A DNA stretch of 64,000 nucleotides from Prorocentrum cordatum. Taxonomy: Eukaryota > Sar > Dinophyceae > Prorocentrales > Prorocentraceae. Below, piece by piece: positions 1 to 10,990 of this stretch. The stretch spans positions 147,051-211,050 of the forward strand of contig CAUYUJ010016292.1 in NCBI GenBank assembly GCA_963575745.1, given 5' to 3'. How positions within the stretch are numbered: position 1 is the stretch's first letter; the number at the start of each line of letters is the position of its first letter. The translations under genes were made by a program, and so were the position numbers. Below the pieces are notes generated by a model. That model did no database searches, was not told the DNA's origin, and was given only the letters and a program-made list of their open reading frames with translations.

Positions 1-264
1 TGTTGCCCTCCTCCCCTGGAACATGTCCAACAGAGGACGAAGACGTCAGTGACATCGCCACTGCTGTCGTCGCCGCACCCACCGTCTACACAGACTCGCT
101 GTCATACCTCGATGTTCACAGACAGACTTCCTCTGCTAGACGTGGCAGGAGTACGGTGTACATATGGGGATGTCCGCGTCGAGTAATTGCTTAAACGGTT
201 CCGAAAACCTCTCCGTCAACTCCTCCTCGTCCTCCTCGTCCTCGCTCGAGGTCGGTCAGAAACC

Positions 265-530
265 ACGCAAATTCGGACTCACTCTGACTCAGACCCAGTC
301 GTACTCTGACTTGCTCACACCCAGACTCACTCACACTCAGACTCGTTCACACTAAAACTCGCTTACACCCAGACTCACTGAGACTTCGACTCGCTCACAC
401 CCAGGCTCACTCAAACTCAAGCTCAATCATGAATCATAATCAAACGCACTTATACTCAGACCACTTCCTCACTCTCAGACTCACTCTCGCTCTGCCTCAC
501 ACACACACATACACGTACACTCCTCCTACT
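265..530. repeat. Degenerate CTCACACTCAGA minisatellite
   Basis: Loose tandem repeats of a 12-13 bp word close to CTCACACTCAGA run through this stretch. Short open frames here are only translations of the repeat, so I do not call genes. Confidence 0.75.
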
Positions 531-533
531 CAG

Positions 534-1300
534 GCGTTGGTCTCAGCACTGCCAGCACGGAGCGCCAGAGGGGGTATGACACGGGCCCGTTCGCGCCCAG
601 ATTGTGGGGATGTCCCAGGCGGTTGACATGTTCGCGTGCCCAACATCTTCTGCGTTCGGAGCAGATGCTGACGGTGCCTCAGGCGAGGCGCTGGTTTCAG
701 CACTCCCAAAGGGGCGCGCCAGGGGGGTATGGCACGGGCCCGTTCGCGCCTGGATTCTGGGGATGTCTCAAGCGGTTTGTCTGCTTGCGTGCCCGGAATT
801 TGTTTTTCGGAGCACGTTGTAAGGATGTTTTCATGCGGTGTGCCTACTCCGGCCCCCATACATATTTCCATTGGGTAGTCCAACGCCCACCGCGAGATAG
901 CAGACGTGGCACTTGGGCACCCCGAGGCGGAGCCGCGAGGAATGGGGGCGCGCCAGGGCTCGCGGCTAGATCGTGGGGACGTCTGAAGCGATTTGCCTGC
1001 TGCTGCTCCCCAACCTGATTTCTTTCTGTGGCCCAGTGCTCGCCGCGATAGCTATATTGCAGGCGTGGCACTTCGGCACGTCAAAGGGGAACCACCATGG
1101 GTGGGGACACTCCAAGATTCGCGCTCAAATGGCGTGGAATGTCTCAACCGGTTTTGCCCCCCCCCCCCCCCCCGGAGACTTCTCTTGAAGACTCACCGTG
1201 ATAAAGCACACATGGCGCTCCAGGATGTGCGCTCCGATTGGGAGGATGTCTCAGGCGGTTTGCCTGTTTCTGCCACTCTTGATTTTTGTTGGTGGATGTG
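534..1300. repeat. Irregular ~155-bp tandem repeat
   Basis: The motif GGGGATGTCTCAGGCGGTTT recurs in degenerate form near 605, 759, 976, 1134 and 1241, mostly about 155 bp apart, with a weak outlier at 164. Flanking words such as GTGGCACTTGGGCAC recur near 905, 1066 and 1857. This is an old, decayed tandem array and no gene is evident in it. Confidence 0.6.
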
Positions 1301-1339
1301 CTTTCTCCTCACTCACTAATGTATGTCCTTCCCCCTTTA

Positions 1340-1830
1340 CCCGTTTGACACACTCATTCGCACTCGGACTTCTTCACCAGCACCATTTCCCAGCCAGACT
1401 CGCGCACAATCAGATTCGATCATACTCAAACGCACGCATATTCACTCGCTCATGCCCAGACTCGCTCAAACTCAGACCCGCCCACGCCCACGCCAACGCA
1501 CACTCAGACGCACTCGCGCTCAGACTCACCAGCCCTGAAACTCAAGCATACTCAGACTACCTCGCGCCCAAGCTCACTCATTCTCAAACTTGAAGTCATC
1601 GCACTCAAACTCAGACTAGCCCCTATTCAAATCCACTCAAACTCAGAACCACTCGCACTTAGACTCGCTCGCATTCATACTCGCTCATATTCAGACCCAC
1701 TCGCATTCACACGGACTTAATCTAGACCCATCGCACTCAAGCTCGATCGTACCCAAATCCGCTCACACTCCGACTCGCTCACACACATAGATCATCCACG
1801 CTCAGATTCACTCGCACTAAGGCTCACACA
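1340..1830. repeat. Second block of CTCACACTCAGA minisatellite
   Basis: The same 12-13 bp degenerate word seen at 265-530 returns here after the 155-bp repeat. The pair therefore flanks that array on both sides. Confidence 0.7.
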
Positions 1831-2027
1831 CCAATGGCTACAGCGATCAGAGCCGACATGGCACTTGGGCACTCCAAGTGCCAGCACGCGCCGCGAGTAG
1901 CATACAAGTGAACAGGCGTAGCAACGCCATACGCGCTCGCCTGAATTGCCGCGGGAGGAACGGCAAAAGGAACTCCCCCTCACTCTTCCACGTGTGTTCC
2001 CCTCGCATCTGCTAAACATTGTCCAGA

Positions 2028-2245
2028 AGAGGAGGAGAAGGGGGAGGAGGAGGAGGAGGAGGACGTCACTGAAGTCGTCCCTGTCGTTGTCGTCGTCGTC
2101 GTCGTCATTGCCGCACGGCCCTCCTCCGATACTTTCTCCTTCTCCTCCTCCTCCTCCTCCTCCTCCTCCTCCTCCTCCTCCTCCTACTCTTCCTCCTCCG
2201 CCTCCGCCTCCTCCTCCTTCTCCTCCTCCTCCTCCTCCTGCACTT
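2028..2245. repeat. GGA then GTC/TCC trinucleotide tract
   Basis: GGA repeats (2028-2063) switch to GTC repeats (about 2088-2106) and then to TCC repeats (2120-2245) on the plus strand. The polypurine strand therefore changes sides within about 60 bp. Polyproline and polyarginine ORFs through it are artefacts of the repeat. Confidence 0.9.
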
Positions 2246-2328
2246 CTCAGACCAGCACGCCAATGGCGGCCGAGACATCACTTCCCCGCCGTCCCCAGAC
2301 GTCGAGCGTTCTGATGTTTTCGATACCA

Positions 2329-2424
2329 GATGTCCCGACCCCTTCCCAGGGGCTGGCCTTTCCTTCCGAGTAGTTTTGTCGGCGGCCCTGGCGCCCGGCG
2401 AGGGCCCCCACAGGCCGAACACGG
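2329..2424 (+). repeat. Dispersed repeat family, copy 1
   Basis: Shares an ordered set of words with five other places in the window: a GATGTC..GACCC start, TTCC..CGAGT.GTTTT, CGGCGGCCC, GGCGAGGGCCC and a terminal AGGCCGA. Other copies are at 3386, 10905 (minus), 35311, 39849 and 52168. Confidence 0.6.
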
Positions 2425-2513
2425 AGCAGCGCCTCCGCGCGGAAGTTTTCTCCCATGCTTTGGAGGCCTGCGTCCTCTGTCGACGAGGAGTCGCTGTCGT
2501 CGCTGTCCTCTGG

Positions 2514-2680
2514 CGGCGCGCACAGGGGGGTAGGGGGAGGGTGGAAGGCTTCTTAGAAGGAGGCTGCTTCTCAGAAGGCGCCAGCCTTTCATCCACAGAG
2601 AAGACCCGCGCCTTCTAAGAAGCAGGGGTGCTTCTCAGAAGCCTTCCCCCCTCCCCCATACCCCCCCTCTGCGCGTCGCC
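2514..2680. repeat. Foldback inverted repeat
   Basis: Imperfect inverted arms of about 68-73 bp (2514-2581 and 2608-2680) flank a 26-bp loop. The outer parts are G-rich on the left and C-rich on the right. The inner parts pair GAAGGCTTCTTAGAAGG with CCTTCTAAGAAGC. It resembles a small foldback or MITE-like element. I see no clear target duplication. Confidence 0.75.
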
Positions 2681-2931
2681 GAGTCCTGCGTCTCGCTCTC
2701 CTCGCACTCGAATGCCTGCTCCAGGGCCGCGCGCAGCATCGGCCCCACCCCGGTGGTCAGGCCGCGGCGCCCCGCGGCGCCATTGGGCTATGCTATGTCC
2801 GCGCGCGGGGGCCTAGGAGCGCCAGGTGCAGCGCTCCTGGGAGTTTGGGCCGAGTCGAGACGCGGGCGGCCCTCCCCACGAATCCCTCCCCCTCTAAAAA
2901 CCGCTCCCCCACCTCCTGCTCGCCGCCACCG

Positions 2932-3310
2932 CACCCATGTCGGCACACCCCTCACACGTGTCGTGGCCCCATGGGGAGCTCCACCGAAGGCCCCAGTGGC
3001 ATAGTTCGCATGGCGCCACCGCACCCATGCTGGCACACCCCTCACACGTTTCGTGGCCCTATAGAGCAGCCACCGAAGGACCCGTGTTTTGGAACACCCC
3101 TCACAAGTTTCGTGGCCCCATGGGGAGCTCCACCGAGGACCCCAGTGGCAAAGTTCGCATGGCGGCCACGCCCAATTTCAGCGCACCCCCCTCACACGTT
3201 CCGTGGCTCCACCGAAGGCCACAATGGCAAGGTTTGCATGGCGCCACCGCGCCCATTTCGGCACACCCCTCACGCGCTTTGTGGCCCCACAAGGTGCTCC
3301 ACCGAAGGCG
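2932..3310. repeat. 88-bp tandem array, block 1
   Basis: About four degenerate copies of an ~88-90 bp unit, recognisable by GGAGCTCCACCGAAGG and CACCCCTCACACGTTTCGTG. The last copy ends in GGCGGGGCTCA followed by AATTGCATATGG and AGCCAGGAA. The second block ends in the same sequence. Confidence 0.85.
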
Positions 3311-3385
3311 GGGCTCATAACTGCGGCACTCACAATTGCATATGGTTGTGTCCTTAGCCAGGAAAATTCATGAAGTCGACCCCCA

Positions 3386-3511
3386 GATGTCTGGATCCTT
3401 TCCCCTGCACCGGTTTTTCATCCTGTATCGTTCTTGACGGTTCCGAGGTCCAGGAAGGGACCCCGCGGGCAGAAAATAGTGAAAAACATCACGTCGTGAT
3501 TTTTGTCCCAA
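3386..3511 (+). repeat. Dispersed repeat family, copy 2
   Basis: Contains the family words GATGTCTGGATCC, TTTTTCATCCTG, TCGTTCTTGACGGTTCC, AGAAAATAG.GAAAAA and CACGTCGTGATTTTT. It lies between the two 88-bp array blocks. Confidence 0.7.
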
Positions 3512-3629
3512 CCGTCCTGTGATGTTGGGTCCTCGTTTTGAAGAGACGGCGTCCCGTGTTGTCCTCCTCCCGCCTCATTCCCCCCCCTTCTCCCATCCCT
3601 GCCTCTCCTCTCCGCGTGTATCTGTTTCG

Positions 3630-4715
3630 GCATACCCCTCACACGCTTCGTGGCCCCATAGGGAGCTGCACCGAAGGCCCCAGTGGCAAAGTTCGCAAGC
3701 CGGCCCTGCCCCATTTCGGCGCACCCCTCACCGTTTCGTGAACCCGCAGGGAGCTCCACCGAAGGCCCCAGTGGCAGGGTTCGCATGGCGCCACCGCACG
3801 CATGTCGGCACACCCCTCACATATTTCGGGGCCCCACAGGGAGCTCCACCGAAGGCCCCAGTGGCAAAGTTCGCATGGCGACCCCGCCCCATTTCAGCGC
3901 ACCCCTCTCACACGTTTCGTGGTCCTGTAAGGAGCCCTACCGAAGGACCCAGTGGCAGGGTTCGCATGGCGGCCGCGCCCCATTTCGGCGCACCCCTCAC
4001 CGTTTCGTGAACCCGCAGGGAGCTCCACCGAAGGCCCAGTGGCAGGGATCGCATGGCGCCACCGCACGCATGTCGGCACACCCCTCACATATTTCGGGGC
4101 CCCACAGGGAGCTCCACCGAAGGCCCCAGTGGCAAAGTTCGCATGGCGACCCCGCCCCATTTCAGCGCACCCCTCTCACACGTTTCGTGGTCCTGTAAGG
4201 AGCCCTACCGAAGGACCCAGTGGCAGGGTTCGCATGGCGGCCGCGCCCCATTTCGGCGCATCGTGGCCACCGAAGGCCTCAGTGGCAAAGTTCGCATGGC
4301 GACCCTGCCCCATTTCGGCGCACCCCTCTCACACGTTTCGTGGCCCCATGGGGAGCTCCCCCGAAGGCCCCTGTGGCAAAATTCGCATGCCGGCACCGCC
4401 CCATTTCGGCGCACCCCTCACACGTTCCGAGGCCCCATAGGGAGCTCCACTGGAGGCCCCAGTGGCAGGGTTCGCATGGCATCCATTGCGACATACCTCT
4501 CACACGTTTCGTGGACCCACAGGGAGCTCCACCGAAGGCCACAGTGGCAGGGTTCGCATGGCGCCACCGCACGCATTTCGGCACACCGCTCACTTGTTTC
4601 GGGGCCCCACAGGGAGCTCCACCGAAAGCCCCACTGGCAGGGTTCGCATGGCGCCACCGAACTCATTTCGGCACACCGCTCATGCGTTCCGTGGCCCCAC
4701 AAGGAGCTCCACCGA
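3630..4715. repeat. 88-bp tandem array, block 2, with 269-bp higher-order unit
   Basis: Roughly twelve copies of the same ~88-90 bp unit. Inside it, 3722-3990 is repeated almost perfectly at 3991-4260: a three-unit higher-order repeat of 269 bp with one missing base in the second copy. The block closes with the same GGCGGGGCTCA..AATTGCATATGG end as block 1. Open frames here give a 30-residue protein repeat on both strands, but nothing argues for translation. Confidence 0.9.
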
Positions 4716-4885
4716 AGGCGGGGCTCACAACGGAGGTATTTACAATTGCATATGGGGTTGGGACTTGGGTTTTGGCCAGGAACATGCCACGGCGCGAAGA
4801 GGTCTGGGAGTTCTGGGGGGCTCGAGAGGTTGCCTGGCGGGGCCGTCAGACAAATGGCGAGACCCAGCTGGCGAGGTTCGGGATG

Positions 4886-5105
4886 GCAAGGAGGAGGAGG
4901 AGGAGGAGGAGAAGGAGGAGGAGTCGGAGAAGGAGGAGGAGGAGGAGGAGGACGAGGAGGAGGAGGAGGAGGAGGAGGAGGCGGAGGCCGAGGAGGAGGA
5001 GGAGGAGGAGGATGGAGGAGGGAGGAGGCGGAGGAGGAGGCGGAGGCCGAGGAGGAGGAGGAGGAGGAGGAGGAGGAGGAGGAGGAGGAGGAGGAGGAGG
5101 TGCTG
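4886..5105. repeat. GGA tract
   Basis: Almost pure GGA repeats on the plus strand with a few GCC and GAT interruptions. Long Ser/Leu and Glu/Arg frames through it are repeat artefacts. From 5106 to 5650 the DNA is non-repetitive and GC-rich, with no gene I can support. Confidence 0.9.
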
Positions 5106-5654
5106 GTGGGCGGCGGGCGGGGCCCCGCTGGGCTCCGACGAGGCCACGGCGCTGCTCGAGCGGCGGTCGCTGGCCGAGGCCCCGCGGCCGCGGGCGGCGG
5201 CGCGGCGGGGAGCGACGGGTGGCCCGACGGCGGCCGCGGCTGCGATCAGAGGAGGAAAAGGCACCCATACCCCTACCCGTCCCCTGTGTTCCCCTCTGTG
5301 GGCCTCCTGAGAGGCCCTCGTCGCCACCGCTGAATTCGCTTCGAGATCCTGGTCAGAACGCACCCCTGGAGAGGTCCGGGAAGTAGCAGTGTCGGTGCAC
5401 TTTGGTTCCCCCATGCGAGGGCGAGGATCCGGGGCGAGGATGGCGGCCAGGCAGCGGCTGCAACTGCCTCACGAAGCAAGGGCCGTCGAGATTCGTGGCG
5501 GCCCCGTCGGAATGCGTCGGCAAGCCCGGGCTCGTCGAGCCTCAAGCTTCCCCAACAGATCTGGGACGACATGCTGTTTTCAGTCTGGGCGGCGTTGTTT
5601 TCCATGTGGGCCGCTCTTCTCCTCCGCCCTCTCCTCATCCCTCTCCTCCGATAC

Positions 5655-5868
5655 TTCCTCCTCCTCCTCCTTCTCCTCCTCCTCCTCCTCCTCCTCCTCC
5701 TCCTACTCCTCCTCCTCCTCCTCCTCCTCCTCCTCCTCCTCCTCCTCCTCCTCCTCGTCCTCCTCCTCCTCCTCCGCTCCTCCTCCTCCTCCTCCTCCTC
5801 CTCCTCCTCCTCCTCCTCCTATCCGCATGATCCTCCCTCTCCTGTTGCAGCTCTTATTTCTGCGACTA

Positions 5869-5928
<60 letters not shown>

Positions 5929-5930
5929 CG
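5655..5930. repeat. TCC tract followed by (CTG)n
   Basis: TCC repeats occupy about 5655-5825. An uninterrupted run of about 19-20 GCT/CTG triplets follows at 5871-5928. The predicted polyleucine, polyalanine and polycysteine proteins are frame translations of the triplet and are rejected as genes. Confidence 0.9.
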
Positions 5931-6269
5931 TGCTTCCCCTCTCCCCCCTCCTCCTATCCTTCCCATTCGCCGTCCCCCCCCCCCTCCTCCTCGTTTCCCG
6001 TTCTTCCTTCCTTCATCGTTCCTCGTTATCCTCGTTCCTCTTCATCCTGCTTGTGCCATAAGCTCTCTCCGTCTTCAGCCCGCCGCGAGGAAGTGCTGAG
6101 ACGAACGCCACCACATGACACCGAACGATGTGCCATGCCGCCGAGCGACACGGCGGCAACGCCGCCGCTGCCGCTCGGCTGAGTCTGACCCCCACCCCCT
6201 GCTCGCCGCGCCGTGCCGCGAGGAAGGTCGAGGCGTGCGACTCGTTGTACTAGGATCCTTCGTACAGGG

Positions 6270-6330
6270 AGGTGGAGGAGGAGGAGGAGGAGGAGGAGGA
6301 GGAGGAGGAAGAAAAAGAAGAGGACCAGTG
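6270..6330. repeat. Short GGA tract
   Basis: GGA repeats on the plus strand, grading into GAAGAAAAAGAAG. Confidence 0.85.
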
Positions 6331-6454
6331 CAAACCCAAGACTCATCAACGATATTGGAATACGCCTTCCCTCCAAACTCCGTCTTCATGGGACCCTACA
6401 ATGATTCATCTCTGCTAAATGCCCCGTTGGAGAACAACCGTGTGAACGCCCCGA

Positions 6455-6975
6455 AACGCGCCAAAACACCATTCTCAAGACTTCAAAGCCACGGTTCAAC
6501 TTGATTTTTGCATCTTGACGATCCTGAATTTTGCCAGAACACCATTCCTGGGACTTCAGCACCACGAGCCAACGTACTTGTTGCGCCCTGAGTCGTTCAA
6601 ACACACCAGCTCTGGTTAGTTAGCCAGGAAAATAAACGAAACTGTTGCTGGACCTGTGTAAGGCGACTGTGCGCGGTGCTCAGGCGAGAGCCACAGTTTG
6701 AAAAGGAACCGCCCTCAAGCTGCAACACTCTTTCAACTTTGAAGCTACAAATGTGCGCGGCGCTGACGCGAGAGCCACACTTTGAGAACGAACCGTCCTG
6801 AATCCCTAAAACTGGTGCAACTGTTTAGAACATGCACGCGAAATTCAAGCGAGAACCACATTCTGAAAACGCGCCGCCTTCAATCCGTGAAGCCTTTGCT
6901 GATGTTAATATAAATGCGCGCGGCGCTGAGGCTAGAACCACATTATGAAAATGAACCGCCCTCAATCCGCGAAAT
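6455..6975. repeat. Degenerate 69-bp and 81-bp tandem repeats
   Basis: A 69-bp unit occurs twice (AACACCATTC..GACTTCA near 6464 and 6533). Four copies of an ~81-bp unit follow, marked by TGCGCGGCGCTGAGGCGAGA, ACCACATTTTGAAAACGAAC and CCGCCCTCAATCCGTGAA, starting near 6670, 6751, 6834 and 6915. The last copy runs straight into the large GGA tract. Confidence 0.75.
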
Positions 6976-6989
6976 TCGAGGGGGAGGAG

Positions 6990-7024
<35 letters not shown>

Positions 7025-7464
7025 GGAGGAGGAACAAGGAGGAGGAGAAGGAGGAAGAGGAGGAGGAGGAGGAGGAGGGAGGAGGAGGAGGTAAAAGCAG
7101 GAGGAGGAGGAGGCGGAGGAGGAGGAGGAGGAAAAAAAACATGAGGAAAAGCAGGAGGAGGAGGAGGAGGAGGAAAAAACAGGACGAGGAGGAGGAGAGC
7201 GGGGGGTGGAGGACTAGGAGGCGGAGGAGGAGGAGGAGGAGGAGGAGGAGAGGAAAGAGGAGGAGGAGGAAGGAGGAGGATGAGGAGGAGGAAAGCAGGA
7301 GGAGGAGGATGAGGAGGAGGGAGGAGGAAGAAGGAGGGAGAGCAGGAGGGAGGAGGAGGAGGAGGACGGAGGAGGAGGAGGAGGAGGAGGAGGAGGAGGA
7401 GGACAGAGAGAGGAGGAGGAGGAACCAGGAGGAAAAAGTAGGAGGAGGAGGAGGAGGAGCGGGT

Positions 7465-7495
<31 letters not shown>

Positions 7496-7940
7496 AGAGG
7501 CGGAGGAGAGGAGGTAGGAGGAGGAGGAGGAGGAGGAGGAGGAAAACAGGAGGAGGAGGAGGAGCGGGGGGGGTGGAGGAGGAGGAGGAGGAGGAGGAGG
7601 AGGAGGAGGAGGAGGAGGAGGAGGAGGAGGAGGAGGAGGAGGAGGAGGAGGAGGAGGAGGAGGAGGGGGAGGAGGAGGAGGAGGAGGAGGAGGAGAGGAG
7701 GAGGAGGAGACGACGAGGAGGAGCAGGAGCAGGAGGAGGAGGAGGAGGAGGAGGAGGAGGAGGAGGAAAAGAGGAGGAGAGGAGGAGGGAGGGAGGGATG
7801 ATGATGAGGAGGAGGAGGAGGAGGAGGAGGAGGAGGAGGAGGAGGAGGAGGAGGAGGAAACAGCAGGAGGAAACGCACAAGGAAAAGCAGGAGGAAAAGC
7901 AGGAGGAGGAGGAGGAGGAGGAGGAGGAGGAGGATATCCC
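6975..7940. repeat. ~965-bp polypurine GGA tract
   Basis: The plus strand is nearly all GGA/GGAGGA with scattered AAA, CAG and GCG interruptions for about 965 bp. All six frames stay open for hundreds of codons because the triplet contains no stop. Mirror symmetry suggests it could form triplex DNA or G-quadruplexes, which is inference. Confidence 0.95.
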
Positions 7941-8224
7941 AGGGGATATTCCAGAGGAGGGACGTCGAAGGTCCCGCATTGGCTCGCATTACTGTTGGAA
8001 TCGGCTGCGCATCGCATCTCTCGCAGCTCTCGGAGGCCCCGACGGGTGGGGGTACTTGCCCGACAAAATACGTGCCAGATTCTGCTTCCCCTTGGGGGTG
8101 AGCTTGCAAACTTTCAAAAGCTGTAGGGGGTCGGTGGTGCAACTAAAACCACATATGCTACAAAATGTGAGACAGTACTTACTCCAGTACAGCAGGGAAT
8201 GAGACGGATGGAGCACTTTGCCAC

Positions 8225-9420
8225 CTATGTCACACCTCCCACGGATAGGCTCGAATTCCTGAACACCCCTCGGGCCGCAGGGAGTCTCACACGTCTGGAA
8301 AATCGAATCATGATTCGAAAAACTCGAACACTTAGCGCAATAGAACTTCGCACCCACTCGACACCACCGGTGTTCAGAGGCCCTGAGCTCGCCAACCTCG
8401 GGAGCGGTTTTTGGGACTCAACCGTCAGGCGCTCGTGGGTCCACGGGTCCGCAACTATGGACAATCCCAGGGCCCTTCTCGCGCGCCGACGGATCAAAAA
8501 CGACTCCGCGTCCCTACGGTCGGTCGGAGGGTCAGACATTTCGAATTCCGACCAAGCCTTTTCTGCCATCGCCCCTGCCAGCGCATCGGCACATTCATTG
8601 CCGAAGTGCAGGAACGACTGGTCACCGTGGCGTGTGACCTCCTCTTGGTGGGAGGCCACCCATTTGAGCACCACGTCATCGCGCTCCCTGGCGCGAAGAG
8701 CTGCGGCAATCCCGGCCCATAGGTCCGCGTTGCACCCCCTCTCCAGGGCCTCAAAACCAACGGAGCGACCTTTGGCCCAGGACTTCAACAAGGGCTGGTG
8801 ATCTGTGACGAAACACAGTCGGCCTGGGATTTCCTCGACCGCGATCGCGAACGCGGTGATCTCCGCGCGAGGAACACCCTGGCGCTTTCCAGGAAGGGTA
8901 GCGCCGAAACCCCAGACCGACTTCCACACCTGGCCATATGGGGCCAGCGCAACTACTCCAGAACCAACCCGTCGACGCCGAGGGTCATCAGAGAACCTCC
9001 CGCCCGAGCCGTCCCCGAACGCGGTAGCGAAACCTTCGGCGTCTCTGGGGATGTCCTGAATCGAGCCGTATCGAAACACTATGGGAGGCCCCTCGGAAAA
9101 GGTAGGGATAGTTTCTGCCCGTCCAGGGATCCCTCGGAGCCAGAAGCTTGGCGAACTCTCGTGATTCGCTCTCGCCTGGGGAACCAACGAATCAGACTTC
9201 GTGAAATCAGGATGGCCAACGTTGGCCTCGCATTCCCAAATACGGTGAAGCAAACTCTCAGGCGCCTGTTGGCACCTCGGGCAGAGAAAGCTAGGGATGT
9301 TGTACCCCGCCTGTTGCAACCTCTCACGGGGCCACTGGCCCCCTGTCGTCACCACCACGTTCAGCGCCCAGTCGTCGGAGCCGTCGTCATCTCTGAGCCT
9401 GCGCAGCTCCCTGGGGACCT
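8225..9420 (-). pseudogene. 5'-truncated LINE ORF2: zinc knuckle plus RNase H
   Basis: The C-terminal end of a non-LTR retrotransposon polyprotein that would remove RNA from the cDNA hybrid. The frame is open from the satellite border at about 9420 to a stop at 8225. It shows a zinc knuckle CPRCQ..LLHRIWEC (C-x2-C-x8-H-x4-C). An RNase HI fold follows with its D-E-D-D residues in FGDGSGG, RAEIT, VTDHQPLL and GNECADALA, plus the usual WVASHQ. No RT domain precedes it because the frame abuts the TAC/TACC microsatellite. The initiator is therefore missing and I treat it as a dead fragment. A minus-strand EEP fragment lies at 12.1-13.1 kb and may be the other end of the same insertion. Confidence 0.85.
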
Positions 9421-9535
9421 ACTACTACTACGACTAGTACGACTACTACTACTACCTACCTACCTACCTACCTACGTACCTACCTCCCTACCTACCTACC
9501 TACCGACCTACCTATTATTTCGACGACGACTACCA
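9420..9535. repeat. TAC / TACC microsatellite
   Basis: CTACTACTACTA gives way to CTACCTACCTACC and then GACGACTACC. It forms the truncation border of the adjacent RNase H fragment. Confidence 0.9.
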
Positions 9536-9539
9536 CTAA

Positions 9540-10130
9540 TCGCTGTGAAAATGATCCCACGCACCGTCTGCGTGCGAGGGGATATTCCATGTTGCCACTG
9601 CTGACTCCCATTGCATAGGTGAATGTGGGGCCCATCCTCATTACCCGACAATGAAGCACGCGCCAGCGCGCGCCGCAAGGCAAGGCGGGGCGCGAGCCGC
9701 GGGCTGACGAAGCTGCAGCGCGGTTGCCAAGGTGCGCCAAGACAGACCTGGCCCAAAGCAAACCACAGCACGCGGGGCGAACCCGGCACCGCCCGACCTC
9801 GCGTAGCTCTGGAGGCACCAGGCAACAAGGGCCCACAACGAGAAACAGGATGAGGCGAGACACATTGGCCGGTCACTTAGCTGAAGTACCGAGGACAAAG
9901 CGGGCGCGAGGCACAAAAAAAACGCAGCCCTCGGGGCAGCCCCAGCACGACTGCGCGTAGAGCGGGGGCACGCAAGGGAGGCACAAGTAGAGCCTCGACG
10001 AGCCACGATCTGGCGCGCCATAGTGGCCACTACAGTTGGCGCGGCACCGAGGCGGCGCACAAAGCCCGCGCAGGCGGGCAGCAACTCACTCACAGACCTT
10101 GAGGCCTCAGAGCCACTCGGTCTAGCCTGG
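9540..10130. other. Non-repetitive GC-rich interval, no gene seen
   Basis: No open frame has credible composition or recognisable motifs. A short palindromic stretch near 10019-10050 (GCCATAGTGGCCACTA) weakly resembles 13262-13300. Confidence 0.5.
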
Positions 10131-10137
10131 GAGAACC

Positions 10138-10637
10138 TCAGATGGAAGCGCGCGGACGGCCCCGCCCCACTCGCTGCCCTCCACCGCGGGGCCAAACAGC
10201 TCGGAACCGACGTCTGGCGGAGGGCCCGCGGGCGGCGGCGGCGGCACCTCCACGCTGGTCGGCGCCGCAGGTGCGGGCGGTGGCGGCGGGCGCTCCCCAC
10301 TCACACCGGCGCCGCCGCCCCCCGCGGCAGCCGTCCTTTAGGTCAATCCTCGGCCCGCCAGCGGAGGGGGCACTCGGGGCCGCCCCTGTACGGCCCCCGC
10401 AAGCAGGGCTGCCGACGGCCAGTTTGCGGCGCTGCTCGTAGTTCAGCACGGCCATCTTAGCCTCGGTGATCTTCTCGCGCTTGCGCTTGTTCCTGGTCTT
10501 CTTGCTGTAGCCCGCCCACTCAGGGTTGCTCAGGCTCAGTCCCCGCGCCACCTGCGCGCAGAGGTCGCACCAGTTAAACTCGGGCAAGTCGGCCCACGAG
10601 AGGTTGTCCATCAGCACCCAGCGCCCCTCCCACTGCT
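10138..10637 (-). CDS. Candidate coding exon, unknown protein
   Basis: A minus-strand open stretch whose first ~65 residues have ordinary protein composition: WEGRWVLMDNLSWADLPEF, a C-x2-C pair in WCDLCAQ, then a lysine/arginine-rich KKTRNKRKREK segment. Downstream it turns Gly/Ala/Arg-rich. The frame starts just after a TGA and a CAG that could be a splice acceptor. The in-frame ATG at 10611 is the alternative start. I do not recognise a family. It could be an isolated exon or another retroelement fragment, since it lies between the EEP and RNase H fragments on the same strand. Confidence 0.3.
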
Positions 10638-10644
10638 TTCAGGA

Positions 10645-10860
10645 TGGTTTTGGAACCGAACCGAAACGGCCGAACGGAGCCTGGCCGAAGCGAACCGGCG
10701 CGAACCGATGTTTTTTGTCAATGGGAACCGAGCCGAAACCCAAACTGTAGAATTGCAACGCCGAACAGAGCCGAGCCGAACCAAGACTCCGAACCGGGCC
10801 GAACCTGCCCCGCCGAACCGGACCGAACTGGACCGAACCGGACGGAAACGGAAAAACGGT
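10645..10860. repeat. GAACCG/CCGAA pentamer-like satellite
   Basis: Degenerate CCGAA and GAACCGAGCCG words repeat for about 215 bp. Confidence 0.85.
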
Positions 10861-10904
10861 GGGAGGAGGACCGGCGGCGACGACGACGATGACGAGAGCT
10901 CCCC

Positions 10905-10990
10905 AGATCCGGGCGCAGAAAAATCACGGCCCAAGGTTTTTCGCTATTTTCGGCCTCCGGGAACGTCAAAAACAGACCCAGCATGAAAAA
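10905..10990 (-). repeat. Dispersed repeat family, copy 3 (inverted, internally deleted)
   Basis: The reverse complement contains TTTTTCATGCTGGGTC, TTTTTGACG, CCCGGAGGCCGAAAATAG, GAAAAACC and GTGATTTTT. These are in family order, with part of the centre missing. Confidence 0.65.

Noticed and set aside
2932-4715. 88-bp array as a CRISPR array
   Set aside because: The whole unit is repeated, with no constant repeat and unique spacer pattern, and the context is eukaryotic.
6825-8202. Several 260-400-codon ORFs on both strands
   Set aside because: They are translations of the GGA tract, which lacks stops in every frame (poly-Ser, Leu, Pro, Glu, Arg, Gly).
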